Source: Ruminococcaceae bacterium UBA1865 (lineage in GTDB: Bacteria > Bacillota > Clostridia > Oscillospirales > Acutalibacteraceae). From it: 5,616 bases of DNA. Of this stretch, positions 1 through 3,987 are shown piece by piece. The position numbers and the translations under genes are program-made. The notes beneath the pieces were generated by a model. It was not told the origin of the DNA. It saw only the letters and a list, made by a program, of their open reading frames with translations, and did not search any database. Positions within the stretch are counted from its first letter, which is position 1, and each line of letters starts with the position of its first letter. The stretch is from the NCBI GenBank assembly GCA_002338255.1, contig DDHX01000021.1:10218-15833 (forward strand). Direction: 5' to 3'.

Positions 1-226
1 TTCCTAAAAAACGTTCCGGCACAATAATGCCGATATTGTATGTGCGCCCCTCCTTCAATGATTTTGCAGTAGAATTATAAGAATATCCCATTTCACTTGC
101 AAGCTGCTTTATCTTTGCGCGGAGTTCTTCGCTCACACCATCTTTATCTGCAAGGGCCTTGGAAATAGTAACATTACTGACATTCAGTTTTTGTGCAATA
201 TCCGACATTTTAATGCTTTTTTTCAT
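1..226 (-). CDS. LacI-family transcriptional regulator, N-terminal part (runs off left edge)
   Basis: Reading leftward from an ATG at 226-224, 75 codons are visible and the frame stays open to the window edge. The protein begins MKKSIKMSDIAQKLNVSN and continues with VTISKALADKDGVSEE. This is the classic LacI/GalR winged-free helix-turn-helix: DIA followed by VSxxTVSxAL, here with Ile in TISKAL, at residues 9-28. A hinge-helix region follows (GYSYNSTAKSLKEG, residues 53-66). The first strand of the periplasmic-binding-protein-like ligand domain then begins (NIGIIVPERF). A GAGGGAG ribosome binding site lies 5-6 bases before the ATG, which supports the start. Family knowledge: such proteins bind palindromic operators and usually release DNA on binding a sugar, or bind with a corepressor. 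The ligand domain is outside the window, so the effector cannot be inferred. The gene is divergent from the tetR-ohyA pair and has its own promoter at 279-307. The family call is very secure; the target is unknown. Confidence 0.95.
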   Translation of the reverse strand, partial: MKKSIKMSDIAQKLNVSNVTISKALADKDGVSEELRAKIKQLASEMGYSYNSTAKSLKEGRTYNIGIIVPERFLG

Positions 227-250
227 ACGTTGCTCCCTCAATTACCATAA

Positions 251-300
251 ATATTTACTAACTACAATGTTTAAGTTAATAATACTGATATTTACTTAAA
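251..300. repeat. Three related A/T-rich half-sites over the lacI-type promoter (candidate operators)
   Basis: Three copies of a 13-base motif close to TTTAAGTAAATAT are visible. The copy at 270-282 reads forward (TTTAAGTTAATAA). The copy at 288-300 reads in reverse and gives TTTAAGTAAATAT exactly. The copy at 251-263 also reads in reverse, as AGTTAGTAAATAT. The first two form an inverted repeat with perfect 7-base arms (270-276 and 294-300). One lies over the -10 and the other inside the spacer of the promoter. The sites lack the central CG common in LacI-family operators, so the bound protein is uncertain, and A/T-rich DNA produces such matches by chance fairly easily. Confidence 0.4.
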
Positions 301-307
301 AAGTCAA
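279..307 (-). promoter_or_regulatory. Sigma-A-type promoter of the LacI-family gene
   Basis: On the minus strand, TTGACT (307-302) is followed by a 17-base spacer and TATTAT (284-279). Each hexamer differs from consensus at one position and the spacing is optimal. The predicted start is near 272, giving a leader of about 45 bases that ends in the GAGGGAG ribosome binding site before the ATG at 226. The A/T-rich half-sites described at 251-300 overlap the spacer and the -10, which suggests repression at this promoter, possibly autorepression (inference). Confidence 0.7.
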
Positions 308-462
308 TCGACTAGCTGAATAAATTAGGAATATATGAAAATAAAACTTCCTCACAGTTTTATCAGATATAGTGTAGACGGTACTGTCCAACAAAATTTT
401 GTCAGCAATCACTTCTACCCCATTAGTAACTTTCCTCCATTGGAGCACTGCAACAGGTCGCA

Positions 463-486
463 ATAAGATGTGCTTGCACATCTTAT
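463..486. promoter_or_regulatory. Perfect 11+2+11 dyad, candidate operator
   Basis: The arms ATAAGATGTGC (463-473) and GCACATCTTAT (476-486) are exact reverse complements separated by TT. The dyad ends 7 bases before the -35 box of the rightward promoter at 493-522. No T-run follows it, so an operator is more likely than a terminator. The bound protein is unknown; the LacI-type and TetR-type regulators encoded on either side are candidates (inference). Confidence 0.5.
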
Positions 487-492
487 ATTACT

Positions 493-522
493 TTGCACTT
501 TCCTTGCATTTTGTGCTATAGT
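493..522 (+). promoter_or_regulatory. Distal rightward promoter (P1), extended -10
   Basis: TTGCAC (493-498), an 18-base spacer and TATAGT (517-522), with the extended -10 dinucleotide TG at 514-515. The predicted start is near 529. The nearest gene downstream is the tetR gene at 700, so a transcript from here would carry a leader of about 170 bases. A dyad (ACAAGG at 529-534, CCTTGT at 541-546) lies at the predicted start. No ORF with a ribosome binding site is visible between this promoter and 699. Confidence 0.45.
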
Positions 523-528
523 TCAATT

Positions 529-546
529 ACAAGGCATCGCCCTTGT
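529..546. promoter_or_regulatory. Short dyad at the P1 start point
   Basis: ACAAGG (529-534) and CCTTGT (541-546) are perfect inverted arms around CATCGC. The dyad coincides with the predicted transcription start of P1, a usual place for a repressor site. It could instead form a small 6-bp RNA hairpin at the 5' end of a P1 transcript. At this length it could also be chance. Confidence 0.3.
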
Positions 547-623
547 CAAGCTATCAAAGAATACAGAAATTGCAAAATCACTTCTATTTAGCGAAAATCA
601 GGATTCCGAAAATGGGTAAATCG

Positions 624-653
624 TTGCATGGACGAGCACTCTTATGATATACT
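624..653 (+). promoter_or_regulatory. Proximal promoter (P2) of the tetR-type gene, extended -10
   Basis: TTGCAT (624-629), an 18-base spacer and TATACT (648-653), with TG at 645-646 forming an extended -10. The predicted start is near 660, giving a leader of about 40 bases to the ATG at 700. The architecture (TTGCAY, 18, TGN, TAT-A-T) matches that of P1 at 493-522. Confidence 0.6.
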
Positions 654-672
654 TTTATGTAGTATGTAAAAG
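652..672. promoter_or_regulatory. Dyad overlapping the P2 start, candidate TetR operator
   Basis: CTTTTA (652-657) and TAAAAG (667-672) are perfect inverted arms. The inner positions TA (660-661) and TA (663-664) are also symmetric about 662, so 16 of 20 non-central positions obey the symmetry. The site starts at the last two bases of the -10 and spans the predicted start of the tetR transcript, where an autorepressing TetR protein commonly binds. No second copy was seen in front of ohyA. Confidence 0.45.
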
Positions 673-699
673 GATTATTATTTTGCCGGAGGTACTCAT

Positions 700-1254
700 A
701 TGTCGCAGACAACAAAAAAAGCAATTGCGGAATCGTTGAAAAAACTGCTTATAAAAAAGCCACTTTCTAAAATCACCATAACCGATATTGTTGACGACTG
801 CGGTATCAAAAGGCAGACGTTCTATTACCACTTTACAGATATCTATGACCTGATCGAGTGGATTTTCACAAGCGAGGCCACAATAGCACTCAATGGAGAA
901 AAAACCTATGATACATGGCAAGAGGGTTTCTTACATATTTTTCAATATGTGCTTGACAATAAAGCTTTTGTAACAAATACGTATCATTCCATAAATCGAG
1001 AGCAATTGGAACGTTATCTATACAACCAAACCTATAACCTGCTTATAGGGGTGATTGAAGAAAAAGCCGCAGGGCTTTCAGTGAAAGAAGAGGATAAAAC
1101 ATTTATAGCAAATTTTTATAAATATGGATTTACCGGGCTTATGCTAGGTTGGATTCGAACGGGTATGAAAGATGAGCCTTCTTTAGTTATTGAAAGGCTC
1201 GGAATCTTGATTCATGGTGATATTGAAAAAACACTTGAAAAATTCACCCACTGA
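700..1254 (+). CDS. TetR-family transcriptional regulator, DhaS-like
   Basis: A 184-residue protein, a usual length for a single-domain TetR regulator. Residues about 5-60 form the TetR DNA-binding domain: KAIAESLKKLL, then KITITDIVDDCGIKRQTFYYHF with the family's recognition-helix signature (RQTFYYHF), then DIYDLIEWIF. The remainder is helical, and its pattern (YDTWQEGFLHIFQYVLDN near residue 70, NFYKYGFTGLMLGWIRTGM near residues 142-160) resembles the C-terminal ligand domain of DhaS-type regulators (TetR_C_8-like; family recognised from memory). The start is well supported: GGAGG at 688-692 lies 7 bases before the ATG. The gene is followed by a hairpin terminator and then, on the same strand, by the oleate hydratase gene. 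A role in controlling ohyA, perhaps sensing fatty acids, is inferred from this arrangement and not shown by the sequence. The dyad at 652-672 suggests autoregulation. Confidence 0.95.
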   Translation: MSQTTKKAIAESLKKLLIKKPLSKITITDIVDDCGIKRQTFYYHFTDIYDLIEWIFTSEATIALNGEKTYDTWQEGFLHIFQYVLDNKAFVTNTYHSINREQLERYLYNQTYNLLIGVIEEKAAGLSVKEEDKTFIANFYKYGFTGLMLGWIRTGMKDEPSLVIERLGILIHGDIEKTLEKFTH

Positions 1255-1288
1255 TACAATTTACTGATTATTTATAAGAATAGTTTTT

Positions 1289-1335
1289 ACAAAATGGCAT
1301 CCATGTCAAAAGTTTTAACATGGATGCCATTTTGT
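1289..1335 (+). terminator. 18-bp perfect hairpin after tetR, probable intrinsic terminator or attenuator before ohyA
   Basis: The arms at 1289-1306 and 1318-1335 are exact 18-base reverse complements around an 11-base loop (1307-1317). The GC-richer core is GGCATCCATGT/ACATGGATGCC, flanked by AAAAT on the left and ATTTTGTCT on the right. This layout is typical of an intrinsic terminator that could act in both directions, although the T-run is short (four T, then GTCT). It starts 34 bases after the tetR stop. Because ohyA lies 62 bases further on in the same direction, the hairpin would limit read-through from the tetR promoter, so it may set the expression ratio of the two genes. Confidence 0.7.
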
Positions 1336-1397
1336 CTATTGTTCAAATTCCGGCAGACATCTACTATATGGGTAAGAAAAATTTTGGAGGTGCTTTT

Positions 1398-3173
1398 ATG
1401 TATTACAGCAATGGAAATTACGAAGCTTTTGCCCGTCCTGAAAAGCCGACAGGCGTTGACAAAAAATCCGCATATCTTGTCGGCTCCGGAATTGCATCGC
1501 TCGCAGCTGCTTGCTTTTTGGTCCGTGACGGTAAGATGAAGGGAGAACACATTCACATTCTGGAAGGTTCCAGTCTACCCGGCGGTGCCTGCGATGGCAT
1601 TAATGACCCACAAAGAGGATTCATCATCCGCGGCGGACGTGAAATGGAGCCTCATCACGAATGCTTATGGGACCTGTTCCATTCGATACCGTCCCTTGAA
1701 ATTACGGGAGCTTCCGTACTTGACGAATTTTATTGGCTAGATAAACACGACCCGAATTATTCGCTTATAAGAGCGACTGTGAACCGCGGCGAAGACGCAC
1801 ATACCGACAAAAAATTCGGTCTTTCGGATAAATCATCTATGCAAATTATTCAGCTTTTCATGACGCGCGATGAAGATTTATATGACAAGAAAATAAGTGA
1901 TCTCTTCGATGACGAAGTTTTCTCATCAAATTTCTGGCTCTATTGGCGAACGATGTTCGCCTTTGAGAACTGGCACAGCGCTCTTGAAGTAAAACTCTAT
2001 ATTCAGAGATTTGTTCATCATGTGGGAGGATTGCCTGACCTTTCAGCGTTGAAATTTGCCAAGTATAACTCATATGATTCCCTGATCCTACCTATGGTAA
2101 AATATCTGGAATCAAATTGCGTGAAGTTTCACTACGATACCACTGTAACAAATGTAATTTTTGAAATTCAGGGCAAAAAAAAGGTTGCCTCCAAGATAAT
2201 TTGCCAGCATGATGGCAAGGAAGAGAATATTGATCTGATTGAGGATGATCTTGTATTCGTCACAAACGGAAGCAATGTCGATAATTCAACCTATGGCGAC
2301 GATGATCATGCAGCAGTGTTCAACAATAAAGCTCCCGAAGGGGTCAGTTGGAAACTTTGGAAGAACATTGCCATGCAGGATCCGTCATTCGGTCATCCCG
2401 ATAAATTCTGCACCGATATTAAGGCAACCAATTGGGAATCGGCAACTGTAACCACCCTTGACGAACGGATTCCTAAATACATTCAGAAAATATGCAAACG
2501 TGATCCGTTTAGTGGGAAAATTGTAACGGGCGGAATTATTACCGTCAAGGACTCCAAATGGCTGATGAGCTACACTGTCAACCGACAGCCGCACTTCAAA
2601 GATCAGCCGAAGGATCAGGTTGTGGTATGGGTATACGGGCTTTTTACCGATGTTCCGGGTGACTACATTAAAAAGCCAATGAAGGATTGCACCGGCACGG
2701 AAATCACCGAGGAATGGCTTTACCATATGGGCGTTCCGGAATCAGAGATTCATGAATTGGCGGCTACTGGCGCACACTGCATCCCCAGCATGATGCCTTA
2801 TGTTACCGCTTTCTTTATGCCACGGGCAAAAGGAGACAGACCCGCGGTCGTCCCGGACGGATGTGTCAATTTTGCATTCCTGGGTCAGTTTGCCGAGACT
2901 ACCCGCGATACAATATTTACAATCGAGTATTCTACAAGGACAGCTATGGAAGCGGTATACACGCTCCTTAATATCGACCGTGGCGTTCCGGAAGTATTTG
3001 CATCATGCTATGATATCCGGGTACTGCTTGACTCGACATCTAAGATGATGGATGGTAAAAAGCTCACAGACCTGAAATTGCCCTTGAAAGAGAGTATGTT
3101 TTTAAAGGAAATGCTTAAAAAAGTCTCCGGAACGGTTGTTGAAGATCTGCTCAAAAAATATAACATTGTTTAA
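1398..3173 (+). CDS. ohyA: Oleate hydratase (FAD-dependent fatty acid double-bond hydratase)
   Basis: A 591-residue protein, the full length typical of Firmicute oleate hydratases (the old '67 kDa myosin-cross-reactive antigen' family). These add water to the cis-9 double bond of unsaturated fatty acids, giving 10-hydroxy acids. FAD has a structural or catalytic role without net redox. Visible motifs: the dinucleotide-binding motif VGSGIASLAAA (28-38) with acidic E56 ending its second strand, PGG (61-63), RGGREM (78-83) with E82, and Y201 in KLYIQRF. E82 and Y201 match the catalytic Glu and Tyr described in family members (E122 and Y241 of the Elizabethkingia enzyme; alignment by eye). Conserved blocks include FWLYWRTMFAFE (179-190), GGLPDLSALKF (210-220) and GQFAETTRDTIFT (496-508). 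The basic C-terminal helices resemble the membrane-associating end of the family. The start chosen is the ATG at 1398, with GGAGG at 1386-1390 and the family N-terminus MYYSNGNYEAFARP. An in-frame ATG at 1320 lies inside the terminator hairpin and has no ribosome binding site. All key residues are present. Confidence 0.98.
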   Translation: MYYSNGNYEAFARPEKPTGVDKKSAYLVGSGIASLAAACFLVRDGKMKGEHIHILEGSSLPGGACDGINDPQRGFIIRGGREMEPHHECLWDLFHSIPSLEITGASVLDEFYWLDKHDPNYSLIRATVNRGEDAHTDKKFGLSDKSSMQIIQLFMTRDEDLYDKKISDLFDDEVFSSNFWLYWRTMFAFENWHSALEVKLYIQRFVHHVGGLPDLSALKFAKYNSYDSLILPMVKYLESNCVKFHYDTTVTNVIFEIQGKKKVASKIICQHDGKEENIDLIEDDLVFVTNGSNVDNSTYGDDDHAAVFNNKAPEGVSWKLWKNIAMQDPSFGHPDKFCTDIKATNWESATVTTLDERIPKYIQKICKRDPFSGKIVTGGIITVKDSKWLMSYTVNRQPHFKDQPKDQVVVWVYGLFTDVPGDYIKKPMKDCTGTEITEEWLYHMGVPESEIHELAATGAHCIPSMMPYVTAFFMPRAKGDRPAVVPDGCVNFAFLGQFAETTRDTIFTIEYSTRTAMEAVYTLLNIDRGVPEVFASCYDIRVLLDSTSKMMDGKKLTDLKLPLKESMFLKEMLKKVSGTVVEDLLKKYNIV

Positions 3174-3310
3174 ATGCAGAAGTTGGAGGATTTTGTAACT
3201 CTATTAAGTAGATGTTGACTATATAAAAGCCTGTAATTCGTTTTTAAACGAAAGAAAAGACCTCCTAGCGTATGGTGAACTGAACCAGCAAAATTGGACA
3301 TTACATAAGA

Positions 3311-3348
3311 GCCCCCAATCGTAGGATAATATAACTACGATTGGGGGC
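3311..3348 (+). promoter_or_regulatory. Hairpin covering the ribosome binding region of the IS orfA
   Basis: The arms GCCCCCAATCGTAG (3311-3324) and CTACGATTGGGGGC (3335-3348) are perfect inverted repeats around an A/T-rich 10-base loop. The right arm contains GGGGG (3343-3347), the only purine-rich block near the orfA ATG at 3355. RNA entering from outside would fold and hide that site. The loop contains GATAAT and the overlapping TATAAC, possible -10 boxes. A transcript starting from them would begin inside or beyond the right arm and escape the fold, but no good -35 is visible. No T-run follows, so it is not a standard terminator. Confidence 0.55.
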
Positions 3349-3354
3349 AAATTT

Positions 3355-3579
3355 ATGTCAGATAGTAAACCACGAGAATATACTCATATACAAGCATTGG
3401 ATAAAGCAATTAAGCAATTAATTGATCTGATTACTTGCCATAATCGGGCAGAAGAAAGGCTAGACGCTTGGATTCTACCCCGCCGCCATAAACGACCACC
3501 CAAAAGGAACCAACCCACAGAGTTGGAAATGAATAACGAACTTTTGCGGGATTTTCTTCAAATCGCTGGAAGGAAGTAA
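3355..3579 (+). pseudogene. IS3-family orfA remnant, internally deleted
   Basis: An open frame of 74 codons starts with MSDSKPREYTHIQALDKAIK and ends with MNNELLRDFLQIAGRK. The N-terminal YTHIQ block, the middle LPRRHKRPPK block and the ENELLRDFL-type leucine-zipper end are what I recall from OrfA of clostridial IS3 elements, usually about 100 residues. Two parts appear to be missing without loss of frame: most of the helix-turn-helix between IKQLIDL and ITCHNRAEERL (residues about 24-26), and part of the coiled coil between PTELE and MNNELL (residues about 58-59). Without the helix-turn-helix the product could not recognise the IS ends. Its only possible ribosome binding site is in the hairpin just upstream. 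Family assignment is from memory of motifs, so it is moderately sure. An unrelated small protein is the alternative. Confidence 0.6.
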
Positions 3580-3630
3580 AGCCGTCAGTAAAATATCTAA
3601 CAATATCATCATCAGAGCAAGTATCCTGTC
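3579..3630 (+). pseudogene. Stub of IS3-family orfB (transposase catalytic subunit)
   Basis: In the -1 frame relative to orfA, starting one base before the end of its stop codon, the translation reads KPSVKY. I recall this as the opening of OrfB in this IS group, usually followed by a block like IYRHRxxYPV. Here the frame changes after codon ATA. From 3607 the sequence reads HHQSKYPV in a different frame, as expected if two bases were lost. After YPV nothing resembles OrfB, and no DDE catalytic motif is present downstream in any plus-strand frame. The match is short, so it relies on position and frame as much as on residues. Confidence 0.45.
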
Positions 3631-3987
3631 AATCGGGTGGAACCTGATAAAAGTGTGCACGAATCTTATCTTATTGAGTACCTTTCCGAGCACACTCGTC
3701 AGATATGCAAAGTTGTGCTCGATGGGGTTCATATTTTTGGATATGCTGTTGTTCAAAACATAAAGATACAGCCAGTTACCTGCGGTGGAACTGACTGCAT
3801 CTTTTAATCCCATATGTGCTTTTAGGGCCGCACCGCGTAAATTTGATGCATTTGTAATTTGCACCGTGTGATGTGGGTGGTCAGAAATTCATTTCCAGAA
3901 TTGAATTGAAAAGGCTATCAAATCTGACTGGACGAATTTCCACTCTAAGCACTAAGATTTCACTTCTACTCGTATTTCCGATTAAAA
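3631..3987. other. Unassigned DNA between the IS remnant and the secreted-protein gene
   Basis: No gene is supported here. On the minus strand a frame is open from about 3889 leftward through 3475. It has a GTG at 3864 but no convincing ribosome binding site, and its end runs antisense through the IS orfA. The predicted text (for example LRGAALKAHMGLKD and YVLNNSISKNMNPIEHNFAY) was not recognised. It could be the broken end of an older gene, since codon use is not obviously random, or an accidental frame. Plus-strand frames are interrupted. From 3890 to 3987 I see no ORF and no clear terminator for the minus-strand gene that ends at 3988. Confidence 0.4.

Larger units (their letters stand above)
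3276..3630 (+). mobile_element. Decayed IS3-family insertion sequence, left end only
   Basis: At 3276-3300 the sequence begins TGAACTGAACCAGC and ends AAAATTGGACA. This resembles the terminal inverted repeats of IS3/IS150-type elements (TGAACTGACCCC...AAAGTTGGACA; recalled, not searched). It is followed by a strong hairpin, a shortened orfA and an orfB start in the -1 frame, which is the IS3 gene order. The homology I can follow ends near 3630. No matching right end (expected to begin TGTCCAATTTTGCTGG) was found downstream, so no target duplication can be defined. The element must be immobile. It lies between ohyA and the convergent secreted-protein gene. Confidence 0.6.

Noticed and set aside
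251..300. The repeated A/T motifs as a CRISPR or iteron array
   Set aside because: Only three short, imperfect copies in mixed orientation with unequal spacing. Promoter-linked operators are the simpler reading.
384..408. TGTCCAA followed by ATTTTG, resembling the missing right end of the IS3 relic
   Set aside because: Only short blocks match, with extra bases between them. It is about 2.9 kb to the left of the relic, on the wrong side for its right end.
296..481. 61-codon minus-strand ORF between the lacI-type and tetR genes
   Set aside because: Its ATG lies inside the 463-486 dyad with no ribosome binding site, its end overlaps the lacI-type promoter, and the product is unrecognised. At most it is a relic.
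655..1556. Minus-strand ORFs opposite tetR and the start of ohyA (655-921, 1287-1556)
   Set aside because: Shadows of strongly supported plus-strand genes, without ribosome binding sites.
3237..3252. TTCGTTT/AAACGAA dyad as the ohyA terminator
   Set aside because: Weak A/T stem with a 2-base centre and no T-run after it on the plus strand.
3311..3348. The GC-rich hairpin as an intrinsic terminator for ohyA
   Set aside because: It is followed by AAATTTATG and not a T-run. Its position inside the IS end, just before orfA, fits translational control better.
3475..3864. 129-codon minus-strand ORF as a real gene
   Set aside because: GTG start without a convincing ribosome binding site, the last third is antisense to orfA, and no family was recognised. 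It is kept only as a remark on the unassigned region.
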